Assembly (NCBI RefSeq): GCF_017356015.1
Contig: NZ_JAFIQV010000036.1
Location: 1 to 64,000 of the forward strand
Direction: 5' to 3'
DNA length: 64,000 nt
From: Azospirillum sp. SYSU D00513
GTDB taxonomy: Bacteria; Pseudomonadota; Alphaproteobacteria; Azospirillales; Azospirillaceae
A program made the translations under genes and the position numbers. Positions 16,871 to 25,873 of the stretch are shown here, piece after piece. Positions within the stretch are counted from its first letter, which is position 1, and each line of letters starts with the position of its first letter. The notes beneath the pieces are model-generated. The model was not told where the DNA came from. It saw only the letters and a list, made by a program, of their open reading frames with translations, and ran no database searches.

Positions 16871-17895
16871 TGCGGCCCTTCAGCCTTGAAACAGCGGACG
16901 ACCTTGCCGAAGCGCTCCGCCTCGGCGCGCAGGAAAACGCGGCGGGCGCGCACGTCCGGGCTCCCATGCAGTATCTCGCCGGCGGCACGAACCTGCTCGA
17001 CCTCATGAAGCTCGACGTGATGCGGCCGGAACGGCTGGTCAACATCAACGGGCTGCAGCGGCAGTACGGCATGATCGAGGCCGACGGGGCCGGGCTGACG
17101 CTCGGGGCGCTCGCGCGCATGTCCGCGGTCGCCGACGACCCGGTGGTCCGGCGCGACTACCGTGTGCTGTCCGACGCCCTGCGGCTGGCGGCGAGCCAGC
17201 AGCTGCGCAACATGGCGAGCCTGGCCGGCAATGTGCTCCAGCGTACGCGCTGCAACTACTTCCGCGACACGAGCTGGGGCGCCTGCAACAAGCGCGAGCC
17301 CGGTTCCGGCTGCGCCGCCATGGAGGGAGTGAACCGCCGCCTCGCCGTGCTGGGGGTGAGCGATCGCTGCATCGCCAACTATCCCGGCGACTTCGCCAAC
17401 GCGCTCGCTGCGCTCGGGGCGGAGGTGACCGTGCTGGACGGCGCCGGCGGAACCCGCACCCTGCCCTTCGAGGAGCTGCACCGGCTGCCCGGCGACACGC
17501 CGCACATCGAAACGAACCTGAAGCCGGGCGAATTGATCACTGGCTTCCGGGTGCCGGCGGGCCCCTGGACCCGACGGTCGCTGTATTTGAAGATCCGCGA
17601 CCGGGAGTCGTTCGACTTCGCCCTGACCTCGGCCGCCGTGGCACTGGACCTTGGGGATGACGGCACGGTCCGGGAAGCGCGCATCGGCATCGGCGGGCTG
17701 GTCGCCAAACCTTGGCGCTCGCATGAGGCCGAAGCCGCGTTGCGTGGGCGCCGCCTGGACGAGGCGAGCGCGGCCGAGGCGGCGGAAGCCGCCTTCGCCG
17801 ACGCGGTCGTGCACAGCGAAACAGCCTTCAAGCCGGAACTGGGCCGGCGGACCCTGGTCCGCGCCCTTCTCGAAGCCGCGCGCCTGACGATCTGA
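16870..17895 (+). CDS. Molybdenum hydroxylase, FAD subunit with [4Fe-4S] insertion (PaoB-like)
   Basis: A 341-residue FAD-binding subunit of the xanthine dehydrogenase family. FAD motifs are MQYLAGGTNLLDLMK near residue 37 and QQLRNMASLAGNVLQRTRC. Immediately after comes a Cys-rich insertion, RCNYFRDTSWGACNKREPGS with GCAAMEGVNR, matching the PaoB type in which an additional [4Fe-4S] cluster is bound. The remaining cluster Cys is probably in DRCIANYPGDF. These residues identify the PaoABC branch rather than CO dehydrogenase or classical xanthine dehydrogenase. It is coupled to the [2Fe-2S] gene before it and lies 14 bases before the large subunit. Confidence 0.92.
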   Translation: MRPFSLETADDLAEALRLGAQENAAGAHVRAPMQYLAGGTNLLDLMKLDVMRPERLVNINGLQRQYGMIEADGAGLTLGALARMSAVADDPVVRRDYRVLSDALRLAASQQLRNMASLAGNVLQRTRCNYFRDTSWGACNKREPGSGCAAMEGVNRRLAVLGVSDRCIANYPGDFANALAALGAEVTVLDGAGGTRTLPFEELHRLPGDTPHIETNLKPGELITGFRVPAGPWTRRSLYLKIRDRESFDFALTSAAVALDLGDDGTVREARIGIGGLVAKPWRSHEAEAALRGRRLDEASAAEAAEAAFADAVVHSETAFKPELGRRTLVRALLEAARLTI

Positions 17896-17909
17896 GGAAG
17901 GGACAGGAG

Positions 17910-20186
17910 ATGGCCGAAGATCCTAAAACTGCGACCGCCGGCAGCCCGTTCGGAAAGCCGCAGGTCCGCATCGACGGCCGCGCCAAGGTGACCGGGCGCG
18001 CGCTCTATCCCTCCGACGAGCCTGTGGGGAACCCGGCTTACGCCTTCCTTTTGACCAGCGCCATCGCCCGCGGCCGGATCAGGCGGTTCGACCTCGGCGA
18101 GGCCCGCGCGGTCGAGGGCGTCCTCGACATCCTGACCCACGAGACCGCCGGTGGCGAGGCCAAGCCGCCGGAAATGCAGAGCGGCGGCAAGACGACCACC
18201 ACCCTGGAAAGCGACCGGGTCTGGCACGACGGGCAGATCATCGGCGTGGTCGTCGCCAACAGCTATGAGATCGCGCGCGAGGCCGCCTTCCGGGTGCGTG
18301 TCCATTACGAAAAGGAGGCTCCCTCGGCCAGCTTCGGCAGTCCTGGCGCCGAGGAGGAGGTTCGCGAGCCGGGCGAACACAAGGATTACCGCGTGGGGAA
18401 CGCCGACGCGGAACTCGCCTCAGCGGAAGTGACGGTGGATGGCTGGTACGGGACCCCGACCCAGCATCACAATCCGATCGAGCTGTTCACCACGACCTGC
18501 GCCTGGGAGAACGGCAAGCTGACGATCTGGGAGCCCAGCCAGTTCGTCTACGGCCTGCGCGGCAATGTGGCGGGGCAGCTGGGGATCGATCCGGAGGATG
18601 TCCGCGTCGTCTCCAGGTTCGTGGGCGGCGCCTTCGGGTCGAAGGGCGGCGCCACGGCGCGGACCGCCTGGATCGCCGTGGCGGCCCGGCGGGTGAACCG
18701 CCCGGTGAAGCTGGTCGCCACGCGGGATCAGGGCTTCACCATCGTGACCTACCGAGCGGAGACCCGCCACCACCTCCAGCTCGCCGCGACCCGCGACGGC
18801 CGGCTTACGGCGCTCCGCCACGAGGGGTGGGAGTTGACCAGCCGGCCCAGCGACTACAACGTGTCGGGCACGGAAACGACGGCACGCATGTACGCCTGCC
18901 CGAACATCCTCACCAAGGTGAACATCGTCCACGCTGACCGGAACACCCCGGGCTTCATGCGCGCCCCGCCCGACACGCCCTACATGTTCCCGCTGGAATG
19001 CGCGATGGACGAACTTGCGGCCAGGCTCGGCATCGATCCCATCGAGCTGCGCCGGATCAACGACACACAGACGGACCCGACGAACGGCCAGACCTTCTCC
19101 AGCCGCCATCTGATGGACTGCTTCGACCGGGGGGCCGAGCGCTTCGGCTGGTCGCGGCGTGACCCGCGCCCGGGATCGATGAGCAACGGCGATTGGCTCG
19201 TCGGCTTGGGCTGCGCGAGCGCCGCCTACCCGTCGAACATCGCCGCCACGGCCGCCCGCGTCTCGTTGCGGCCGGATGGGCACGCGCGGGTGCAGATCGC
19301 GGCGCATGACATCGGCACGGGCGCCTATACGGTGGTCGCCATTATGGCGGCTGACCAGCTCGGGCTGGCGCCGGAGCAGGTGACGGTCGAGATGGGGGAC
19401 TCCTCCCTTCCGCCGGCCTCGCTCGCCGCCGGCTCCAGCCACACCGCCACGATCACTCATGCCGTCGCGAAGGCCTGCGGGGAGTTGCGCGACCGGATCG
19501 CGCGCGCCGCCACGACGAGCAACAACGGTCCGCTCGCCGGGCGTGACCCGGCCACGCTCGTCCTGTCCGCCGGCCGGCTGACCGCGCCCGACGGTGCGGC
19601 CGAACCGCTGGTCGACGCCGTGAAGCGCCTCACTCCCGGCGCGCTGGAAGTCTATGCGGAAAACATCCCCAAGGGCCTGTCCCCGGAGGCGATGGAGACG
19701 CTGTACAAGGGCAAGCCGCCGATGTCGCGCGGCCAAAACCGAGAAGACGTGACCGCCTACGCTTTCGGGGCACAGTTCGTGGAGGTACGCGTGCACAGCC
19801 GCACGCGCGAGATCCGCGTGCCCCGCATGGTCGGGGCCTTTGCGTCGGGACGGATCGTTAACCCGCTGACCGCCCACAGCCAGTACATGGGCGGGATGAT
19901 CTGGGGCTTGGGAGCGGCGCTGCTGGAGAAAACAGAGATCGACCCGCGCCACGCGCGCTACGTAAACGATAATATCTCCGAATACCACATCCCGGTGAAC
20001 GCCGATGTCCGGCGCGTCGAGGTGATCATGATCCCGGAGACCGACCGCGACGTGAACCCGCTCGGCGTGAAGGGCATCGGGGAGATCGGCATCGTCGGGG
20101 TCAACGCCGCGATCGCCAACGCGGTCTTCCACGCCACCGGCAAGCGGATCCGGCAGCTTCCCATTCGGATCGAGGATCTGCTGTGA
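17910..20186 (+). CDS. Molybdenum hydroxylase, large molybdopterin subunit (PaoC-like aldehyde oxidoreductase)
   Basis: A 758-residue catalytic subunit binding the molybdenum cofactor. Conserved blocks are DGRAKVTGRALYPSDEP, GDPTQHHNPIELFTT-type segment (PTQHHNPIELFTTTCAWE), VGGAFGSKGGATARTAWIA, ADRNTPGFMRAPPDTPYM and AAHDIGTGAYTVVA. The catalytic Glu is in VKGIGEIGIVGVNAAIANA near the C-terminus. Enzymes of this branch oxidise a broad range of aldehydes to acids. The third gene of a tightly packed operon, it ends before a strong bidirectional hairpin. The XdhC/PaoD-type maturation chaperone such enzymes need is not encoded in the window. Confidence 0.92.
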   Translation: MAEDPKTATAGSPFGKPQVRIDGRAKVTGRALYPSDEPVGNPAYAFLLTSAIARGRIRRFDLGEARAVEGVLDILTHETAGGEAKPPEMQSGGKTTTTLESDRVWHDGQIIGVVVANSYEIAREAAFRVRVHYEKEAPSASFGSPGAEEEVREPGEHKDYRVGNADAELASAEVTVDGWYGTPTQHHNPIELFTTTCAWENGKLTIWEPSQFVYGLRGNVAGQLGIDPEDVRVVSRFVGGAFGSKGGATARTAWIAVAARRVNRPVKLVATRDQGFTIVTYRAETRHHLQLAATRDGRLTALRHEGWELTSRPSDYNVSGTETTARMYACPNILTKVNIVHADRNTPGFMRAPPDTPYMFPLECAMDELAARLGIDPIELRRINDTQTDPTNGQTFSSRHLMDCFDRGAERFGWSRRDPRPGSMSNGDWLVGLGCASAAYPSNIAATAARVSLRPDGHARVQIAAHDIGTGAYTVVAIMAADQLGLAPEQVTVEMGDSSLPPASLAAGSSHTATITHAVAKACGELRDRIARAATTSNNGPLAGRDPATLVLSAGRLTAPDGAAEPLVDAVKRLTPGALEVYAENIPKGLSPEAMETLYKGKPPMSRGQNREDVTAYAFGAQFVEVRVHSRTREIRVPRMVGAFASGRIVNPLTAHSQYMGGMIWGLGAALLEKTEIDPRHARYVNDNISEYHIPVNADVRRVEVIMIPETDRDVNPLGVKGIGEIGIVGVNAAIANAVFHATGKRIRQLPIRIEDLL

Positions 20187-20389
20187 GCCGATGGGCCGGT
20201 CCGGGGAGCGGCGGCGCCACCGGTGCCACGGGCGACGGATCGGACCGGAACCCGTCCGGGATGGCCGGGAGTTCCGGCCGGCCGGCTCGGAAACCGGATC
20301 GGGTTCGGACGTGGTCTCGGCGGCCCGCATGACGGGCGACAAGCCGCAGCAGGGGTGACGGCCTTCGACCGGAAGTGATCGGAAGATGC

Positions 20390-20416
20390 GGGCCGGGAGC
20401 CACGCTCTCCCGGCCC
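20390..20416. terminator. Perfect 10-bp hairpin between convergent operons
   Basis: GGGCCGGGAG (20390-20399) and CTCCCGGCCC (20407-20416) pair exactly around a seven-base loop, midway between the end of the molybdenum hydroxylase operon and the convergent oxidoreductase gene. GTTCCGTTT follows on the plus strand. Likely a bidirectional terminator. Confidence 0.65.
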
Positions 20417-20433
20417 GTTCCGTTTCCCAACGG

Positions 20434-21713
20434 TCAGCTCTGGTCCGGCGCGGGGCCGCGGGTGGCGTCCCGCGCCGGGGCGGGGGCGAGCGCGACCGGC
20501 GCGCCCGTTTCGGCCGACTTGTAGAGCGCTTCCATCAGCAGATGGTCCTGCACCCCCTCCTGCCCCGGCGTGTGCGGCGTCCGGTTCTGCGCGACGCAGC
20601 TCGCCATATGGTCGATCTCCAGGGCGAACTGGTTCTCCTGCGACAGGCGGATCGTCTCGACCGCCTCGTTCTTCCCTTCCCGGTGGGCGACGCGCAGCCG
20701 CTGGCCCTCGTAGGCGAAGGCGTTCTCCAGGTTGATCCAGCCCTTTTCCAGCCGCACCCGCAGGTCCTTGCTCTCATGCGCGCCGTAGCTCGTCGCGCAG
20801 TTGGCGATGGTGCCGGACGGGAAGCGCAGCATAAGGAGACGGCCTCCTCCACCTCGCTGTAGCGCGGGTCGCCCTCGGGGTTGAAGACGCGGGCGAAGAC
20901 CTCCACCGGCTCCTCGCCGAGAATGGCGCGGGCGGTGTTCAGGCAGTAGAGCCCGATGTCGGGAAGCGCCCCGCCGCCGGCCAGCGCCTTCCTGAAGCGC
21001 CACTGGTCGCCGGTGCCCATGGTCTGGGTGTTGGTCGCCTCGATGAAGCGCGGGGCACCCATGGCGCCGGAGCGCACCAGCCGGATCACCTCGCGGTTGT
21101 TGGGCTCGTATTGGCAGCGGTAGGCGATCATCAGCTTCACGCCGGCGGCGTCGCAGGCCACGGTCATCTCGCGCGCCTCGGCGGAGTTGTTCGCCATGGG
21201 CTTCTCGCACATCACATGCTTGCCCGCCTTCGCGGCGCGCAGCACGTATTCCCGGTGCAGGCCGTTGGGCAGCACGACATAGACGGCCTGCACCTCCGGG
21301 TTTTCGGCGATGCGGTCGAAGTCCGCGTAGGAATAGACCGACGACGGCTTGATCCCGTGCTGCGCCGCGACCAGCGCCGCCTTCTCGGGGCTGCCCGACA
21401 CCAGCGCCACCGGCCGCGCCCGCTTGCATTCGCCGAAGGCGGGGAGGAGTTCCTCCAGGGACAGGCGGCCGAGCCCGACGATGGCGAAGCCGACGCGCTC
21501 GGACGGCGGCAGGGGTGCGGGCGGCGGCGCGGAGGGCCGGTCGGCCTCGCCCCGCCAGTTCGGGAAGGCGACGCGCCCGCCCTGGACGGAGCCGGTATCC
21601 ACGGGCGACGGCCCCGGCATCGCGAGGGACGGGCCGGCGGCGGCGGTCAGAAGCCCGGCCGATCCCGTCGCGATCAGGCCGCGGCGGGTCAGGCGGGGAA
21701 ACTCGAACGGCAT
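20434..21713 (-). pseudogene. Gfo/Idh/MocA family oxidoreductase, frameshifted
   Basis: An NAD(P)-dependent sugar-type oxidoreductase (glucose-fructose oxidoreductase group) with a Tat-like signal, TRRGLIATGSAGLLTAAAG, and the family motifs FAIVGLGRLSLEELLPAFG, VYVVLPNGLHREYVLRAAKA and KHVMCEKPMANN (catalytic Lys). Near 20833 one base is missing: the frame reads VEEAVS and then drifts, whereas the other frame carries LRFPSGTIANCATSYGAHES and the normal C-terminus ending at 20434. Apart from this single lesion the sequence looks healthy, so it is either a very recent pseudogene or a sequencing error. The start at 21713 puts the RR motif close to the N-terminus; the frame is open up to 21770. 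Confidence 0.82.
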
Positions 21714-21967
21714 GGCGGGTGGCCTTTCGGTGTCGTTCCCGGAACGGTTGATCCAGTCTCGAATATCCATGCAGGCTGTTCGTCTCGCTCCTTCTCCAGC
21801 CTCACAAAGGGCTGCATTTCGCAGTCAACCAGCCGATTTCCGTCACCCAACATCGGCGGCCCGCCACTATGACTGTCGTCGTAACGCCCTCTGTTCGGTT
21901 GGCCGCACTGTCGGCTTCTGCGAGGATTGTCGTCTGGTCCAACACACTCACTTTACCCGCGGACACC

Positions 21968-22570
21968 ATGCAAGTAGGCGCCCCTTCAAACAGGCCAAGC
22001 ACCGTCGCTCGGAGTGCGGCCATCAAGGCAGAGACGACGGAGTCCTTGCTGGTTGCGATCGGTGGCCGCCGGGATCGGACAGCCTTTGCTTCTCTGTACT
22101 CGCGGGTGGCACCCCGGCTGAAAGCCTATTTTTTGCAATGGACCGACGATTCCGATTTTGCGGAGGAACTGGCGCGGAAGGTCATGCTGGTCGTGTGGCA
22201 TCAGGCGAACGTCTTTGATGCATCCAGTATAGCCGCCTCGACTTGGATTTTTGCCATAGCCCGCGACAAAATGATTGAAGCAGTGCGGCACCAACGGCGA
22301 TTGGTGCTCGATCCCGATGATTCCGCTCTTTTCAATATCCCGGAGCAGGCCATCGCAGCCGGCATGCCTGCAGATCCAGCACGCAGCGAACTCACCACGG
22401 CCTTGAACAGCCTGTTGCCTGGACAAGAGAAGATACTGCGGCTGGCCTATTTTGAAGGCAAGGATCAGCAAGGCATCGCCGAAGCGCTCGCCATCGATTC
22501 CAGCGCCGTCGATTGGCGCCTGCGTGCTGCCCTGGACAGCCTGCGCAACGCATTGCGGAACGCCGCGTAA
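21968..22570 (+). CDS. ECF-type RNA polymerase sigma factor
   Basis: A 200-residue sigma-70-family factor with only regions 2 and 4. Region 2 is AFASLYSRVAPRLKAYFLQW to VVWHQANVFDASSIAASTWI and FAIARDKMIEAVRHQRR, the last part contacting the -10 element. Region 4 is LPGQEKILRLAYFEGKDQQG and IAEALAIDSSAVDWRLRAAL, a helix-turn-helix. The unusual KVMLVVW replaces the common ETMLTVW. The start at 21968 gives normal family length; the frame is open back to 21869. No anti-sigma gene follows, so regulation is unclear. Base composition is lower in GC than its neighbours, consistent with a different history. Confidence 0.8.
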   Translation: MQVGAPSNRPSTVARSAAIKAETTESLLVAIGGRRDRTAFASLYSRVAPRLKAYFLQWTDDSDFAEELARKVMLVVWHQANVFDASSIAASTWIFAIARDKMIEAVRHQRRLVLDPDDSALFNIPEQAIAAGMPADPARSELTTALNSLLPGQEKILRLAYFEGKDQQGIAEALAIDSSAVDWRLRAALDSLRNALRNAA

Positions 22571-22914
22571 GATCTTCGGCCCGGCAGCAATTTTCGGGCC
22601 ACGCTCAATCAGGTCTTTGCTGCCCGAACCCTAGGCCCTGGCATCGCCACGGCCCTTACCGAAGTCGCCAGCAAGGCTCTCGCCAACGCGGATGGCTTGG
22701 CATTCTCCCCAAACTGACAAATCCAGACCCTTGCGGATGCCCGCCCTCGCCAAGCCGGTAAGAGTGCGGCTTCATGATCGCTGACGCCCAGAGAAAGATC
22801 TTATGGGAACGAGGGTCTACGATTACCTGTGCAGGTCGTCGCGAGAGACGGCTGTGCCGTTCGATGAAGGCTCGATTACCGGCACAGCCTATCCGCTTCG
22901 CCCGCCGACCGTTC
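22571..22914. other. Spacer between sigma factor and PRC-barrel gene
   Basis: No gene recognised. A short hairpin GGCCCG...CGGGCC (22578-22600) just after the sigma factor stop might end its transcript, without a T run. Confidence 0.35.
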
Positions 22915-23379
22915 TTATTTGGAGTCCTGCTGCCGTTCCAGCGACGTCATGGTGTCCGTGTACTGAAATTCCGGCATGTTTCCAACATCCTGCTGGGCGA
23001 TGCTCGAGGCCTGGAGGCGTTCATTGCCCGCGTCCCAGTCCACGTCATCATAGGCGATCCCGATCTGTTTCTCGCCAATGCCGAGGAAGCCGCCCGAAGA
23101 GACCACGATCTGTTCGGGCTGCCCGTCGGATCCGAGGATCACGTCCTCGACCTCGCCGATCTCCTCATTGTTCCGCCCATAGACGGTCTTCCCGAGCATC
23201 GCCTCCGCACCCTGCGCCTGGACGGACATGTTCGCGCTGTCCGTGCCCGGGGGCTTGGTCTCCCCCATGGTCGTGTTGTTCTGCACGCTACCGTTGTCGC
23301 TCGGCATCGTGGTCTGAGCGAGCGTGGCGCCCGACATCAACATCAACGCGGATGCCACCGTGACGATTCCCTTGCGCAT
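22915..23379 (-). CDS. Exported PRC-barrel domain protein
   Basis: A 154-residue protein with a Sec signal peptide (MRKGIVTVASALMLMSGATLA), a Thr/Asn/Met-rich linker, and one PRC-barrel domain: MLGKTVYGRNNEEIGEVEDV, ILGSDGQPEQIVVSSGGFLG and IGEKQIGIAYDDVDWDAGNE. Periplasmic PRC-barrel proteins are common in alphaproteobacteria and often stress-induced; function unknown. The start at 23379 is chosen for AAGGGAG seven bases upstream and the signal peptide. It stands alone between a sigma factor and the second molybdenum hydroxylase operon. Confidence 0.87.
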   Translation of the reverse strand: MRKGIVTVASALMLMSGATLAQTTMPSDNGSVQNNTTMGETKPPGTDSANMSVQAQGAEAMLGKTVYGRNNEEIGEVEDVILGSDGQPEQIVVSSGGFLGIGEKQIGIAYDDVDWDAGNERLQASSIAQQDVGNMPEFQYTDTMTSLERQQDSK

Positions 23380-23592
23380 TCCTGCACTCCCTTCGATGAT
23401 TGCGGCCCGGCCCCTGCCACGGGACACGGCAGGCATTCCGTTTCCCGTCGCCGTCACCTTTCAACCGTCCCCTCGGGCGGCTGTTGCGGCCGCAAATCCT
23501 GGTTTCAGCTCCGCGTTTCAGCTCCGGGTTTTCGTGGTCCGGAGCGCCGCCGGCCTTCAAAGCCTGCGCGCCCTCCGTCACCCTATCCGGTT

Positions 23593-25872
23593 TCAGGTCG
23601 ACAGCAGGTTCTCAAGCCGGATCGGCAGGTCCCGGATGCGCTTGCCCGTCGCATGGTAAACCGCGGCGGCGATGGCGGCCGCCGTGCCGACGTTGCCGAG
23701 TTCGCCCAGACCCTTGATGCCTGCCGGGTTCACCTCCCTGTCCTCCTCCGGCACCAGAATGACCTCCAGCTGCTGAATGTCCGCGTTCACCGGAATGAGG
23801 TATTCGGAGATGTTCTTGTTGAGATAGCGCGCCGCGCGCGGGTCGATTTCGGTCTTCTCGTGTAGGGCTGAGCCGATGCCCCAGATCATTCCGCCCATGA
23901 GCTGGCTCCGCGCCGTCCGCGTGTTCATGATGCGCCCGCCGGCGAAAGCGCCGACGATGCGCGGCACGCGGATCTCCCGCGTGCGGGCGTGGATCCGCAC
24001 CTCCACGAATTCGGCGCCGAAGGCATACATCATTTTGTCGCCCTTGGAGCCGCCCTTCAGCGTGCTTGTGCCGTTGTAGAGCTTCTGGATGGACTCCGGC
24101 GCGAAACCGGCCGGCATCCATTCCGCGTATTCCTCGATCGCACCCGACCCCATGCGCGCGAAAAGGTCCGACAGCTTTTCCGACGCCCCGCCGGCCTGAA
24201 CGGTTCCCCCCCGCAACTCCAACTGCGCCGGATCGCGCCCGGCCAGAGGGCTGTCCTTGGCGGCGACGGCGGCCCGGAACAGCTTGTCCCGGATGGCGTC
24301 ACAGGCCTTCAGCACGGTGGAGCAGACCGTGGCCGTCGTGTTCGAACCGCCCGCCACCGGAGCCGGCGGCAGGGCCGTGTCGCCCAGCTCGACGTTAACG
24401 GCCTCGATGCCGACGCCCAACCGCTCGGCGGCCATCTGGCCGATGACGGTGTAGGCGCCGGTGCCGATCTCGTGGGCGGCGGTCTGGACCCGCACGCTGC
24501 CGTCCGACGACAGCCGCACCCGGGCCGCAGCCGCACCCATGTTCGTGGGATAGACCGCCGTGGCGCACCCCCAACCGATGAGCCAGTCATCCTCGCGCAT
24601 GGACCCGACGGCCGGGTTGCGCTTCGACCAGCCGAAGGAGGCCGCCGCCTCGTCGTAGCATTGCATCAACGGCCGGCTTGTGTAGGGCAGGCCCTTGATC
24701 GGCTCCTTCATCGTGTCGTTCACCCGGCGCAGTTCCACCGGGTCCATCTTCAAGGCGACGGCCAACTCGTCCATCGCGCTTTCCAACGCGTAGTTGTAGG
24801 GCAGCTCCGGAGGCGAACGCATGTAGCCGGGCGTGTTCCGGTCGGCCTTGACCATGTTGACCCTGGTCCAAACGGCTCCGTAACCGTAGAGGCGCGAGGT
24901 GGTGTCGGTGCCGGCCACGACATAGGCGTCCGGCCGCGAGGTGATTTCCCAGCCCTCATGGCTGAAGCCGGTGATCTTTCCGTCCGGCGTGGCACCGATG
25001 CGGATGCGGTGGCGGGTTTCCGCCCGGTAGGTCGTGGTTGTGAAGCCCTGTTGGCGCGTCACCACGCAACGGACCGGGCGATTGATCCGCTTGGCCGCCA
25101 ACGCGACGATGCCGGTCCGCGGGGTCATCGGGCCCTTCGACCCGAAAGCTCCGCCGATGTACTGGCTGATCACCCGCACGTTGCGCGGATCGATGCCGAG
25201 CTGCTTGGCGACAGCGTGCTTGTAACCGTAGACGAACTGGCTCGGCTCGTAGACGGTGAGTTGGTCGCCGGCCCAGGCGCAGGTCGTCGAGAAGAGTTCA
25301 ATCGGGTTGTGGTGCTGCGTTGGCGTCGAATATTCGACGTCGATGGTCACGGCGGCCGAGCGCAGCGCCGCCTCGACGTCGCCGACGGCCGGATCTTCCT
25401 TGTGAGTCTCCGTGACGTCCTTGGCGAGAACCGTCTCCGTGCCGGCCGAACCGAAGCCGGCGCTCGGCGGCTCCGTGTCGTATTCAGCCTTCACCCGGTA
25501 GGCGGCTTCCCGCGCCGCCTCGTATGTGTCGGCCAGCACCAGCGCGATGATCTGCCCGTCATGCCAGATCCTCGGTTCGGCCAGTGGCGAAATGGAGGTG
25601 GCGACGGCATTGCCAAACGCAAGCGGTTTCAGTTCCCGGGCGTTCTCGTGGGTGAGGATCTCGATCACGCCCTGCACGGCTTTCGCCTCGGCAAGATCGA
25701 GGCGTTTGATGCGGCCGCGCGCGATGTCGCTGGTGACCAGCACCCCGTGCGCAAGATTGTTCAGGGGCACATCGGCCGGGTAACGGGCTTCGCCCGTCAC
25801 CTTCAGCCGTGCATCGACACGCGGCACGGGCTGGCCCATGTTCCGTTTCGGTTCGGGAGCGGTAACGCTCAT
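23593..25872 (-). CDS. paoC: Aldehyde oxidoreductase large molybdopterin subunit (PaoC-like, second copy)
   Basis: A 759-residue catalytic subunit, clearly paralogous to the one at 17910 but diverged. Conserved blocks are RVDARLKVTGEARYPADVPL, PTQHHNPIELFSTTCAWAG, IGGAFGSKGPMTPRTGIVAL, ADRNTPGYMRSPPELPYNY and AAHEIGTGAYTVIGQMAAE. The catalytic Glu is in GIKGLGELGNVGTAAAIAAA. It is the last gene of a three-gene operon; GGAGG lies 7 bases upstream of its ATG within the end of the FAD gene. Because the partner [2Fe-2S] subunit has a Tat signal, the folded complex is expected in the periplasm, as for E. coli PaoABC. No PaoD-type chaperone is nearby. Confidence 0.92.
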   Translation of the reverse strand: MSVTAPEPKRNMGQPVPRVDARLKVTGEARYPADVPLNNLAHGVLVTSDIARGRIKRLDLAEAKAVQGVIEILTHENARELKPLAFGNAVATSISPLAEPRIWHDGQIIALVLADTYEAAREAAYRVKAEYDTEPPSAGFGSAGTETVLAKDVTETHKEDPAVGDVEAALRSAAVTIDVEYSTPTQHHNPIELFSTTCAWAGDQLTVYEPSQFVYGYKHAVAKQLGIDPRNVRVISQYIGGAFGSKGPMTPRTGIVALAAKRINRPVRCVVTRQQGFTTTTYRAETRHRIRIGATPDGKITGFSHEGWEITSRPDAYVVAGTDTTSRLYGYGAVWTRVNMVKADRNTPGYMRSPPELPYNYALESAMDELAVALKMDPVELRRVNDTMKEPIKGLPYTSRPLMQCYDEAAASFGWSKRNPAVGSMREDDWLIGWGCATAVYPTNMGAAAARVRLSSDGSVRVQTAAHEIGTGAYTVIGQMAAERLGVGIEAVNVELGDTALPPAPVAGGSNTTATVCSTVLKACDAIRDKLFRAAVAAKDSPLAGRDPAQLELRGGTVQAGGASEKLSDLFARMGSGAIEEYAEWMPAGFAPESIQKLYNGTSTLKGGSKGDKMMYAFGAEFVEVRIHARTREIRVPRIVGAFAGGRIMNTRTARSQLMGGMIWGIGSALHEKTEIDPRAARYLNKNISEYLIPVNADIQQLEVILVPEEDREVNPAGIKGLGELGNVGTAAAIAAAVYHATGKRIRDLPIRLENLLST

Positions 25873-25873
25873 C

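Noticed and set aside
18420-20342. A 640-codon open frame on the minus strand
   Set aside because: Antisense to the molybdopterin subunit, which has all family motifs; no recognisable protein on the minus strand.
22571-22914. Anti-sigma factor gene after the ECF sigma factor
   Set aside because: No open frame with a membrane segment or zinc-binding anti-sigma motif is present in the spacer.
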